A stretch of 64,000 nt of DNA from Serripes groenlandicus (lineage: Eukaryota; Mollusca; Bivalvia; Cardiida; Cardiidae), in NCBI GenBank assembly GCA_031761405.1, contig JASEVX010000017.1:12348043-12412042 (forward strand), read 5' to 3'. The number at the start of each line of letters is the position of its first letter. Positions within the stretch are counted from its first letter, which is position 1. The notes below the pieces were generated by a model. It was not told the origin of the DNA, did not search any database, and worked only from the letters and a program-made list of their open reading frames with translations. Positions 54,285 through 63,900 of the stretch are shown here, one piece after another. Both the position numbers and the translations under genes were made by a program.

Positions 54285-54668
54285 AGAGATATAGTCTGAG
54301 AAAATTAAAAACGGGGCTGTTGAAATCCGTTACCTTATGGACAGTTCATCGTATATATAGTCTGAGAAAATTAAAAACGGGCTGTTAAAAACCGTTACTT
54401 TATGTCTTATACCAGTCTAAGTTAATCGTATATATAGTCTGAGAAAATTAAAAGCGGGATGTTAAAAACAGTTACTTTATGAACTTATACCAGTCTAAGT
54501 TAATCGTATATATAGTCTGAGAAAATTAAAAGCGGGATGTTAAAAACAGTTACTTTATGGACTTATACCAGTCTAAGTTCATTGTATATATAGTCTGAGA
54601 AAATTAAAAAGGAGCTGTTAAAAACCGTTACTTTTTGGAGTGATACCAGTCGGAAGTTCATCGTATAA
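54285..54668. repeat. About 78-bp tandem array, 5 copies
   Basis: Unit TCGTATATATAGTCTGAGAA, AATTAAAA, GGGCTGTTAAAAACCGTTAC, TTTATGGACTTATACCAGTC, TAAGTT. A lone extra copy at 56048-56110 lies next to a short hairpin (see below). Confidence 0.95.
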
Positions 54669-56015
54669 TTAATCAAAGCGCCAATGGCACTGTAGTGGCG
54701 ATCGTATGGAAAATCCTGCAAAGTAACAAGCAGTATATCGGTGTAGGGCTTGCGATGACTCTGGTGCGGGTATATTTGAGAATGTATCAACCATGCATCT
54801 TTTGACAGTAGAATAATGTTAGTTTGCCAGAATGTTGTCTTGGTGATTATTTAGTTACGTTCTGAAATTGGTCATGATGTGTTCAAAATTAGGCCATTCC
54901 AAAGTTATGAAAAATCTAGTTAGTATTCGATGGACTACCGTTTTAGCTCATTAGAATGACTATTTGTAATCTAATTGTTCGGGTAATCACATGTTTATCA
55001 CCAGGTCGTTAGGCCATATTAAGATAAAATATATTTTACACTTTAGAAATGACTAAAGAAAGGAGAGAAAACAGTATCCATTAGTTTGGTATTTGTTTCA
55101 ATAATGTCCGATATTAAACAGGTCTGTTCAATTTAGTCCCTTCACATTGCATGATTGAGGGTTGTCACAGTGTATTTATATGTCTCTGAGGTTGTTAAAC
55201 TGCTTCGAATAATGTGAGTGCAAAAACAAACACAAAACATGCTCCAAAAGCACAGTTTCACTATTTGCCAAACTGTTCAATTTATAAAAATATAGGCATA
55301 TATTATAATGCTCGATCTCCAAACTAAATTAGGCTACACTGTCAGCATTGATTGCTAATTGACTCTAGAACGTGCAGACGTGTATACATCACGTGTGTAC
55401 ACACTGACATCGTGTGTCCTTTAAACCTTTGTAAACCAGTCTTATCATCTAGACGCTTTCATATATTTAAACAACTACAAAATAAAGCGTTTATAATATT
55501 GAGATTTACAAGCTCTTCTGGTTTTTGGTCTCGCGAGCTATTTATAGAACCTTTTGGAATTTCCAGATTTGAGTATCATCAGAGTTGTCGTTATTTGCAA
55601 GGCAGAACGCGCAATGATATTTATTATCTGCCAAATCCTGCCGAATCAGGTTAAAGGTCAAAAGGTTACGGTTGACTACAGTAAAAATAAAACGAGGCAC
55701 AGGAGTATCATGATACTCTGCATAGCGTACCCAAGACGCCCGATGATATTTATTATCTGCCAAAACATGAAGAAAGATAATATGTAAATAGTTTAACTCT
55801 ATTTAGATATTTTCTCGATAAATCTCAAATATTAGTACCAATCCGGTATCAAAGTAGCACTAACATTATCATTATTAATCGTGTGCCTGCATCACTGATG
55901 GAACTATATATATATATGGCGGTTTAACGGAAGTGAGTAAATTGCCTTTGCAGAAATATCCAACCGATTGTTCAAATACGACTATATAATTTTTTTTTCG
56001 TTGTTGTTGTTTTGG
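54669..56015. other. Unique sequence with a two-copy word
   Basis: GATATTTATTATCTGCCAAA at 55616 and 55744 is a dispersed duplicate inside otherwise unassigned sequence. Overlapping 73-100-codon frames at 55352-55787 lie on both strands without splice or initiation support. Confidence 0.4.
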
Positions 56016-56017
56016 TA

Positions 56018-56110
56018 GCACTGTGGCGATTGTCAACCAATCGCCACAAAAAGGAGCTGTTAAAAACGGTTACTTTATGGACTGGTACCAGTCTAAGTTC
56101 ATCGTATATA
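56018..56110. repeat. Hairpin plus single copy of the 78-bp unit
   Basis: GTGGCGATTG TCAAC CAATCGCCAC (10-bp perfect stem, about 56022-56048) followed by AGGAGCTGTTAAAAACGGTT, ACTTTATGGACTGGTACCAG. The array at 54.3-54.7 kb ends in CACTGTAGTGGCGATCG, so the same hairpin word borders both. Confidence 0.75.
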
Positions 56111-56289
56111 CACATACAGACAATTGATTGAGGCAGTCTGTAATTCTATCATTCGATATAAAACCGATTTGATCTTAATCAATGTTGATCACATTGAACG
56201 GAAAACCACATTTCTATTCAAATATACGGACATCCGATACCCACCCCATCCAGCTAAATACAGACGACGCTTCACAACATTAACGTTAT

Positions 56290-56330
56290 TTAACCCTTAC
56301 CCTCATATAGACGCTTTCTAGAGATAAGTT
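56290..56330. mobile_element. MITE-T1 left-end fragment
   Basis: TTAACCCTTACCCTCATATA, GACGCTTTCTAGAG, then it breaks into dispersed repeat R. Confidence 0.75.
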
Positions 56331-56400
56331 GTTTTGTAAGATTTACGGTTTTGCATCACACGGGAACTAACGAGGTGACCGTTCTATATTTAGCCATTGA
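56327..56400. repeat. Dispersed repeat R, copy 2
   Basis: TTGTAAGATTTACGGTTTTG, CATCACACGGGAACTAACGA, GGTGACCGTTCTATATTTAG, CCAT. It matches 50266-50343 and again stops where a TTAA-type MITE starts. Confidence 0.8.
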
Positions 56401-56535
56401 CCTTTTCCCTCATACAGACGCTTTCTGACGCCTCTGCAGCAGACGGCTTTTTGCAAACAAAGTGACAAAAGAAGAAATTGTAAAATATGTTTAAAGTCGT
56501 CTGCTGCAGAGTTGTCGTATGAGGGAAAGGGTTAA
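56400..56535. mobile_element. MITE-T1 with large internal deletion
   Basis: TTGACCTTTTCCCTCATACA to ATGAGGGAAAGGGTTAA, 136 bp only. Both subterminal CTGCAGCAGACG / CGTCTGCTGCAG arms are kept; the hairpin and right interior are deleted. Confidence 0.9.
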
Positions 56536-56559
56536 CCCTTACCGTATACTGGTTTATAT

Positions 56560-56644
56560 TATGTTTTACGCCGCTTTCAACAATATTTCAGTTGTATCAC
56601 GGTGTTTTCCAGGGTAAGTTAATTTAGGTCCATTTATCCCGACA
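56560..56644 (-). mobile_element. SINE-A tail and body segment, left flank of the 45-bp array
   Basis: ATGTTTTACGCCGCTTTCAA, CAATATTTCAGTTGTATCAC, GGTGTTTTCCAGGGTAAGTT, GGTCCATTTATCCCGACATC. It runs straight into the array. Confidence 0.9.
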
Positions 56645-57368
56645 TCAGGGAGTGGGTCGTAATGCTTGTACCACAATACTGAGCACCAAAGAGTGAGTCG
56701 TAATGCTTGTCGTAATGCCAGTACCGTAATACTGCGCACCATGGAGTGAGTCGTAATGCTAGTACCACAATACAGTCTGAGCACCAGGGAGTGAGTCGCA
56801 ATGCTAGTACAACAATACAGTCTGAGCACCAGGGAGTGAGTCGTAATGCTAGTACCACAATATAATCCGAGTACCAGTGAGTGAGTCGTAATGCTAGTAC
56901 CACAATACAGTCTGAGCACCAGGGAGTGAGTCGTAATGCTAGTACCACAATACAGTCTGAGTACCAGTGAGTGAGTCGTAATGCTAGTACCACAATACAG
57001 TCTGAGCACCAGGGAGTGAGTCGTAATGCTAGTACCACAATACAGTCTGAGCACCAGGGAGTGAGTCGCAATGCTAGTACCACAATACAGTCTGAGCACC
57101 AGGGAGTGAGTCGTAATGCTAGTACCACAATATAATCCGAGTACCAGTGAGTGAGTCGTAATGCTAGTACCACAATACAGTCTGAGCACCAGGGAGTGAG
57201 TCGTAATGCTAGTACCACAATACAGTCTGAGTACCAGTGAGTGAGTCGTAATGCTAGTACAACAATACAGTCTGAGCACCAGGGAGTGAGTCGTAATGCT
57301 AGTACCACAATATAGTCTGAGCACCAGGGAGTGGGTCGTAATGCTAGTACCACAATACAGTCTGAGCA
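56645..57368. repeat. 45-bp satellite inside SINE-A, about 16 copies
   Basis: Unit GAGTGAGTCGTAATGCTAGT, ACCACAATACAGTCTGAGCA, CCAGG. It aligns to the SINE-A minus-strand stretch CCAGCGAGTCAGTCGTAATG, CTAACCCCGCAACCCTGAGC, GCCAAGGA, i.e. the segment next to, but different from, the one amplified at 31.7-36.2 kb. Higher-order order of variants (CAGTCTGAGCACCAGGG, AATCCGAGTACCAGTG) repeats. Minus-strand frames of 239 and 267 codons are repeat-made. Confidence 0.95.
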
Positions 57369-57962
57369 ATTAATTGTGTATTGGCAGACTAAACTTTAGT
57401 AACGTTGTGATAAAAGGAAGAACAGCTTGTATCGAATACGTGTGGTAATTATTCTCATACTGTGTGAATTAAAAAAAAGAGAAAGGAAAAACTCTAAACA
57501 AACTAAAACACTTTTGAAAAGTATGTTATGGCAATGTGTTTCAGACTAGAAATACGTACAGCTGACCTATAAACTATAAATGAGAAATATTGCAGTGGAA
57601 AACCCCCGGAAAATGCCTTATTATGTCTTTTTGAATATATATTTCTGATTCTGATATTAGATACGAAATTGTAAAAATAGATTAGAAACCAGTTTTGTTT
57701 CGGTTATCTTTTTATCTATTGAGGAAACCTGTTTTGGTAGCAGATCATAATAAACATTGAAATAAAAATGAGCCGCGTCTAAGGAATTGGGAATTTAATG
57801 GATCTGCGTATAGTGTAGACACAGATGAGACTGTTCTTACACACAGACTCACCAGAGCCTTCACCGTCCGTCCAAATGTCAATAAGTCCTAAATGTATCT
57901 TTTAACAAAAAAGAACTAGAACTGTAGCCCCATTAGTTTTTACTCCAATCTACCTTAATAGT
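57369..57962. other. Unique sequence
   Basis: No SINE head follows the 45-bp array, so that SINE is truncated here. Nothing else recognised. Confidence 0.4.
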
Positions 57963-58225
57963 TAAGCCATTCCGCGAGAAAACCAACATTATGGACTCTG
58001 CGTAAAGTATCGACCAAGATCAGCCTAAGCATGCCGCGAAGAATTACCCGGATAAACACGTTTCACCTCCAGTGGATTTTCTGTTTCAGGAATAATTACT
58101 CTATACCTCTATCCCCCTGAGACGGAATGTGTCGGCCTGGATCAGTCTGCGCGAACTGCGCAGGCTGATCTGGGTCGATACATTATGCAGATGCCATAAT
58201 GTTGGTTTTCTCGTGGGACGGCTCA
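57963..58225. mobile_element. MITE-G copy
   Basis: TAAGCCATTCCGCGAGAAAA to CTCGTGGGACGGCTCA. Confidence 0.93.
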
Positions 58226-58388
58226 TATGATCTCGTTACGGAGAATCAACAAGACCCCGAATCGCCCGACGCCGTTCAAATGTTGTCTTTCTCGAACACG
58301 CCACGCGAATATCGACCTTCAGAACGTTGTGATCAACATATATCCTGATCAGCCTCCGTGCTGTCCTATCTTGATCTGTTGTGAACCG

Positions 58389-58535
58389 TTAAATTTCATA
58401 GCGCCTAATTGTTTAAAGTAGACGCTTCCATGTACACAAGGGGGGCGTCTCAATTTCTCATATTATAAGAGTTTGGGCGTATTTTGATAACTAAAAGGTA
58501 ACTCTCAATATTGCCTTTGGCGCTGAAAGAGTTAA
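58389..58535. mobile_element. MITE-T2 with internal deletion
   Basis: Left TTAAATTTCATAGCGCC (decayed), AGTAGACGCTTCCATG, then the central palindrome is deleted; right CTTTGGCGCTGAAAGAGTTAA is intact. Confidence 0.88.
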
Positions 58536-59405
58536 AATATCTTGAACACTTTGTTGTCTATAGACCGGTTGTACAAGAATGTAAACTGATCAACATTATA
58601 GTTATATACGAAATTGTTCATCCTCTATGTAGTAGATTATATACTGTATTTTAAAGAAAAAAGTCCTAATAAATGTTTATGTATTGATGTAACCTTGTTT
58701 GATCTTCTTTAATTCATTTATAAATATGTTTTGTATGACGAGATATATGAATGTTGTATAAGTTAATATTATATATTCTTTTCTATTTATTATAATATAT
58801 TTCAGAATATCAAAAGGTGTGTTCTCGCGAGGCGTTACTTCTTTTAACAGAGGACACACATAAAAAATAATCCGAACACTAATGAGTTAGTCGCAAATTA
58901 CATTGAACGTGAAAGAGACGGAATTATCCAATCGGGTGGAAAGATTGACTTTCTTTTGTATGAATACCTATAATTTTTTATTCCACATTAAAAATCAATT
59001 TTTGTTCTTTTACATTACCAATAAAAGGACATAAATGTTCGATTTCAGCTAAATGTCATTTGAATTGACCCAAAATAAAAATGAAAATGCAATGATATTG
59101 CTTAAAAGTGAGAAATTGGTCATTCTGAGCAAACTTCGTTTTCTCTCATCGTGTTCAAAGTCGAAAAACCCAGATAGATTAATCATTTATTAAAAAAATC
59201 CAAAAACGAGCACAGGTTTATTTTATTTATATAAAGGATGTTTTTTTTTCCGAACGGGTATCTACTTGTAAGGATTTATGAAAAGGGTAAATCTCGTCTG
59301 AATTCATTGTAGTAATGAAATGCTTCAATACGATCGTTTAAGCTTTATTGTTCTTAAGTTTTATAGCAATCGATGTTAGGAACTCTTCTAGGTGCACGTT
59401 CGATT
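58536..59405. other. AT-rich unique sequence
   Basis: A weak MITE-T1-like trace at 59099-59170 (GAGAAATTGGTCATTCTGAG, TCATCGTGTTCAAAGTCG). Otherwise unassigned. Confidence 0.4.
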
Positions 59406-59418
59406 GAAATGATCTTTA

Positions 59419-59596
59419 TTTATTGGGGTTTTACGCCGCTTTCAACATTATTTCAGTTATATAACGGCGACATTGCACTTATTCATGATCCCTGGGTAAA
59501 CAAACCAGTTCTAGGCTAGAAAATGTGCCTTGCCAAAGGGCACTCCACCATGACCGTAGTGTCGTGACTGGGGATCGAACCCGGACACCCGGTTTC
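59419..59596 (-). mobile_element. SINE-C, 5'-truncated, with target duplication
   Basis: Minus strand tail GGCGTAAAACCCCAATAAA to body GTGCCCTTTGGCAAGGCACA and B-box side GTCCGGGTTCGATCCCC; A-box end missing. Flanks GAAATGATCTTTA (59406-59418) and GAAATGAGCTTTTA (from 59597) are an imperfect target duplication, so the truncation happened at insertion. Confidence 0.9.
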
Positions 59597-59637
59597 GAAA
59601 TGAGCTTTTACAACGTTAACACACAAATAATATAATT

Positions 59638-59853
59638 TACTTTCCACATACGATACAGTCAGAAGCAGACTACTTTGAATAAGCTGTGTGCAAATATATG
59701 GAACATCTCTGAAAGAAAGTCTGCTCATTTGATATGATTGAAAACATTGTGGTAGAGGAGAAATTGCTTGTTATGAGTGAGCTATACTCATTTTGACACA
59801 ATGTTTTCAAAGTCGTCTGCTACATTTGCATTGACATACGTCTGCATGTGTGC
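59638..59853. mobile_element. MITE-T1 copy, diverged
   Basis: ACTTTCCACATACGATACAG, GAAAACATTGTGGTAGAGG, AGTCGTCTGCTACATTTGC. Its right end adjoins the next copy, sharing the TTAA. Confidence 0.82.
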
Positions 59854-60080
59854 TTAACGCTTTTCTTCATACGACAATTCTACAGCAGACGACTTTGAAC
59901 ATATGTCAAAAAATAGAGAATCTCTATAAATGAATAGATAACCTATGACTAAAAATGGAAAACATGTTGTCAAAAGGAGAAATTGCTCGTTTTGAGCAAT
60001 TTCTTCTTTTGTCACTATGTTTTCAAAAAGCCGTCTGCTGCAGTGGCGTAAGAAAGCGTCTTAATGAGGGAAAGGGTTAA
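59854..60080. mobile_element. MITE-T1 copy
   Basis: TTAACGCTTTTCTTCATACG to AATGAGGGAAAGGGTTAA. Hairpin AAATTGCTCGTTTTGAGCAATTT perfect. Confidence 0.93.
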
Positions 60081-60705
60081 AGTTGTGACGAAAACCTCCA
60101 ATTCATAGAGTAAAGGGTGTCCAGTGTCAAATCGGGGGAACCGTATATAAACATAACAGAAAGCATTGACTGTAAAGAAAAAAAATGTAAATATTGTCCG
60201 TTAAACGCCAAACATGACTAAATCTGATTTTTGCCTTTGATGACTTCATATTACATTTTACAAACTGGGAGTTTCTGTTGACCTTTTCTCGTGTTGATTG
60301 TTTGACTTATAGGGTTTGGCGGTGGTAGTAGTATTTTTGTGTTTTTGAATCAAATATGCCGTGACTATGAAATCATATACACGTTCTACCAGCAGTTTTT
60401 GGATTATATTATATTTATTTCTTGGAGTAAATTTATTAACGGGTATATCATGTGCAAGAAAATGTGAGTTCAGTTTTAATTTTTTTTTTTATCATTTCAT
60501 AATTTCAATTTTGCATCTACTTTTATTTCGGAAAACTCGTGTTAATTTAGACCATTAATCTGATAATGCGTAAACGTTCTGCTATCATAATCTTTAAAAT
60601 TACCAACAACTTATGTGGTAAATTTCGTTCAAGTTCAAAATTAATATTTTTTTATTTTTGTTATTATCATAAATAAAATTATAAATGAATTAGATAAGAT
60701 TAGCA
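60081..60705. other. AT-rich unique sequence
   Basis: A 65-codon plus frame at 60361-60558 (MTMKSYTRSTSSFWIILYLF, then LGVNLLTGISCARK) resembles a signal peptide followed by GTGAGTTC, a possible splice donor at about 60463. That would make a 34-codon signal-peptide exon, but evidence is thin. Confidence 0.3.
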
Positions 60706-60988
60706 TCGGTAGCTCAATCTGTAGACTTTCAGCCACGGGGTTGTGAGTTCGAACTCGGCTCGACCAACATTCTCACCAATGTTTGACAAAAGTCATTGTG
60801 ATAACCGTCATTTGTCTTCCATGTCATAAGTCTATGCGGAAAAGGCAGCCAGTTGTTTTGGGAAGTCTGTTGTGTTGAGAACTGGTGTATGAAAGCCAGG
60901 AAACACATGAGAAGGTGAACTGGCCGCCGTGATATGATTGAGAATTGGTGAAAACGTTGTTAACCCCAAATCACTCAATTGAATTGAA
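60706..60988 (+). mobile_element. SINE-B, diverged head
   Basis: ATCGGTAGCTCAATCTGTAG, GGGGTTGTGAGTTCGAACTC, AAGTCTATGCGGAAAAGGCA, CTGGCCGCCGTGATATGATT, GTTAACCCCAAATCACTCAA. A deletion removes part of the anticodon arm. Confidence 0.9.
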
Positions 60989-61034
60989 TCCACATTGTTG
61001 TTTTATTTCGTAAACATGTCAGGAGCTGTATTGG

Positions 61035-61162
61035 TTTGTTGTTTTATCTACGACTCTGACCCCTTCCTTGTATATCTCAGCCAATATCTGAATGTTCTTG
61101 TTGTTTTGTTGTTTTATCTACGACTCTGACCCTTCCTTGTATATCTCAGCCAATATCTGAAC
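61035..61162. repeat. Two-copy tandem duplication, about 70 bp
   Basis: TTGTTGTTTTATCTACGACT, CTGACCC(C)TTCCTTGTATAT, CTCAGCCAATATCTGAA occurs twice. Confidence 0.93.
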
Positions 61163-61388
61163 GTTAAATTGGAACAATTCGTTATTAATTCTGATATCAT
61201 GAACTTGTATAGAGATATGTAAAAGCTATATAATAAACAAGACAAATAATTAAACAATGGGGAAAGGAGAAAACTGTTCATTTCGAGGTATTCATTCTTT
61301 ATAATCAATGGTTCGAACCTACCCAACATCCAGACGCATTTATACGCATTCGAATTAGACGACATGTTCAATACTGTTTCCATTTCTA

Positions 61389-61520
61389 TTAACACTTTCC
61401 CTCATACGACAATTCTGCAGCAGACGACTTTGAACATAATTTGTCAACAATTAGAAAATCTCTATAATTGAATGGATAACCTATGACTTAAAAAGGAAAA
61501 CATTGTGGCAAAAGTATTAA
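61389..61520. mobile_element. MITE-T1 left half
   Basis: TTAACACTTTCCCTCATACG to GGAAAACATTGTGGCAAAAG, after which the element stops just before the hairpin. Confidence 0.9.
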
Positions 61521-62275
61521 GGGTTTAACAAATAGGAGTACAGAAAGATCGAACGTTTCAATATTATATAGGAATGTTCGACATTGTAGGAGTATATAAA
61601 ATGTACAGTAGACTTCATACACATGTATCACAGTTTTAGTAAAATTGCATACTATTGTATTGCTGGTATACGGTCCATATATAGATTGACCTTTCCATCA
61701 CACATAAACATCACATATTGACACACCTGCAGTGTACAGTATGTGAAAACATTGCTCGAAAAAGAGAAAATGTAAATAAAGAACTAGTGGACTTATCCAA
61801 TTGTATTCTCGTGTTTTGACCTTCATTTTCTAGACCCTATTTCCAATCTGACCAAATGTAAGATCTGATGGCGATCCATTTGAATTTATCTTCTTGTTTT
61901 ATCGGATTTCCAATATGGCATTTGTAGCCATGATGCGGTCGTCATAAGAACTATACACGCGTGTAAATCACTATGCGAAAATTGGGATCCCATGCTAAAT
62001 ACAGATTTTTTTTGTAAATATAGACTTTTACTTAAAGACGTGAAAGCAAGGTTCTAATTGGCTGGCGGAAAGGTCGTCTGAACGTGACCCTCTATCGGTT
62101 GTCCTCAGATCCTATGCGTAGCGTTAATAGGAGATGATTTTAATGAGATTGACCCTATTTCCTTTTTAGGTGTGTTAAAGTAGATTTGAGTACAAAACTA
62201 TCTAACGCATCATTTCTGATGTCAAGATAAGGGGCAGATAACTGATACTTACCGTTATTGCATTATCAAACCATA
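61521..62275. other. Unique sequence
   Basis: A weak MITE-T1-like trace at 61715-61770. No other feature recognised. Confidence 0.4.
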
Positions 62276-62538
62276 TGAGCCGTCCCGCGAGAAAACCAAC
62301 ATTCTGGACTCTGCGTAAAGTATCGACCCGGACCAGCCTAAGCATGCCGCGCAGGCTTACACGGATATACACTTTACGCCTCCTGTTGATTTTCTGTCTC
62401 AGGAATCATTACTCTATACCTCTATCCACATGAGTCGGAATGTGTCGGCCCGGATCAGTCTGCGCGGACTGCGCAGGCTGGTTTGGGTCGATATATTACG
62501 CAGAGGCTATAATGTTGGTTTTCTCGCGGGACGGCTCA
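62276..62538. mobile_element. MITE-G copy, full length
   Basis: TGAGCCGTCCCGCGAG to CTCGCGGGACGGCTCA with TA on both outer sides. Confidence 0.95.
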
Positions 62539-62568
62539 TATGTTACTGGAAACAAAAAGTAACTCACA

Positions 62569-62666
62569 TCATGGTGTTCATTGGTCACATCATGGTGTTC
62601 ATTGGTCACATCATGGTGTTCATTGGTCACATCATGGTGTTCATTGGTCACATCATGGTGTTCAAA
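62569..62666. repeat. 21-bp minisatellite, 5 copies
   Basis: Unit ACATCATGGTGTTCATTGGT plus C. Starts 30 bp after a MITE-G. Confidence 0.97.
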
Positions 62667-62684
62667 AATAATTATTTGCTGTGT

Positions 62685-62782
62685 TGAAATACTTCTCCGA
62701 AAACGAATAAAAGATTGAAACAAGACAAGTAAATAATTACTTATGTACGCGTATTATCGTGAATTACTTCTCCGAAAACGAA
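62685..62782. repeat. First copy of a 75-bp unit
   Basis: CTTCTCCGAAAACGAATAAA, AGATTGAAACAAGACAAGTA, AATAATTACTTATGTACGCG, TATTATCGTGAATTAC and a further CTTCTCCGAAAACGAAC. The array resumes at 63050, so 62783-63049 interrupts it. Confidence 0.88.
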
Positions 62783-63049
62783 CAAGTTATTTTAAAAATA
62801 CCATTTACATGTGTCTAAAGTTTTGTAATAACGGTAGAAGATATACGTATTTTGTATCTTGCTGTTTCTTAAATCATTTTATACAATTTATTTATTCATA
62901 AAGGTGTGGGTTTTTTTCAAACATATAACCCAGTTTTTCTTAACAATAATAATGTTGGTTTCTCCCTTTTCGATTACGTCACCCCATGGTACAAAATTAA
63001 AACCTATCCCATACTGACGCCGCGCTTCCACACGGCGTCAATAAAACAT
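62783..63049. other. Sequence interrupting the 75-bp array
   Basis: About 267 bp of unassigned sequence containing ATTACGTCACCCCATGG and CTGACGCCGCGCTTCCACAC, GGCGTCAATAAAACATT. I see no terminal inverted repeats. Confidence 0.5.
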
Positions 63050-63245
63050 TACAACAAGACAAGTAAATAATTACTTATGTACGCGTATTATCGTGAAATA
63101 CTTCTCCGAAAACGAATAAAAGATTACAACAAGACAAGTAAATAATTTCTTATGTACGCGTATTATCGTGAAATACTTCTCCGAAAACGAATACAAGATT
63201 ACAACAAGACAAGTAAATAATTTCTTATGTACGCGTATTATCGTG
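63050..63245. repeat. 75-bp tandem array, about 2.6 copies
   Basis: ACAACAAGACAAGTAAATAA, TTTCTTATGTACGCGTATTA, TCGTGAAATACTTCTCCGAA, AACGAATAAAAGATT. Confidence 0.94.
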
Positions 63246-63353
63246 TACCTATTTTGTATGAACGTAAACAGATCAATCCATTTCTATTAATGTTTACAAT
63301 GTACTTATTCTAACATAGAACGTGAAAAGATCTGTTATGTCAATATAAATAGT

Positions 63354-63765
63354 TTAACCCTTTTCCACATATAGACGCTTTCTGACGCCTCTGCAACAGA
63401 CGACTGTTGAAAACGAGCAATCTTCCCATTTTCCACAATGTTTTCAACTCTTTTCAGTAATTATACCTACATTTATAAAGCTGTTCCTTGTGTTTGCCAA
63501 GATACTTTCAAAGGTCGTCTGTTGCAGAATTGTTTCCCTCATATAGACGCTATCAGACGCCTCTGCAGCAGACGACTTTTGAAAAACATTGTGGCAAAAG
63601 TGAAAATTGCTCATGATGAGCAAATTTCACCATTTGCCACAACGTTTTTTAACTTTTTGCATTAATTATACCTTCATTTATAGAGAGAGTTTCTGTTTTT
63701 TTTTTACCAATTTGCTTTTAAAGTCGTCTGCTGCAGAATTGTTTGTAGGTGGGGAAAGGGGTTAA
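63354..63765. mobile_element. Two MITE-T1 copies fused head-to-tail
   Basis: The first begins TTAACCCTTTTCCACATATA and stops at GTCGTCTGTTGCAGAATTG; the second starts TTTCCCTCATATAGACGCTA with no TTAA or CCC and ends GTGGGGAAAGGGGTTAA. The junction at 63531 is internal-end to near-terminus, as expected from unequal recombination between adjacent copies. Confidence 0.9.
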
Positions 63766-63859
63766 TATTGGTGAATTGGAGATAATAACCTGCCTTTCAA
63801 TGGCTTCTCGGTGAACTTATTCAAACAGTTTTATTTTATATCACTATTGTCCCCGTTTT

Positions 63860-63898
63860 ATCCATTTCCCACATACAACAAATCCGACGCATACATAT
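63860..63898. mobile_element. MITE-T1 left-end fragment
   Basis: CCATTTCCCACATACAACAA, ATCCGACGCATAC, then the next copy begins. Confidence 0.65.
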
Positions 63899-63900
63899 CT

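Noticed and set aside
56566..57369. 267- and 239-codon frames on the minus strand
   Set aside because: Produced by the 45-bp (15-codon) SINE-derived repeat; no coding context.
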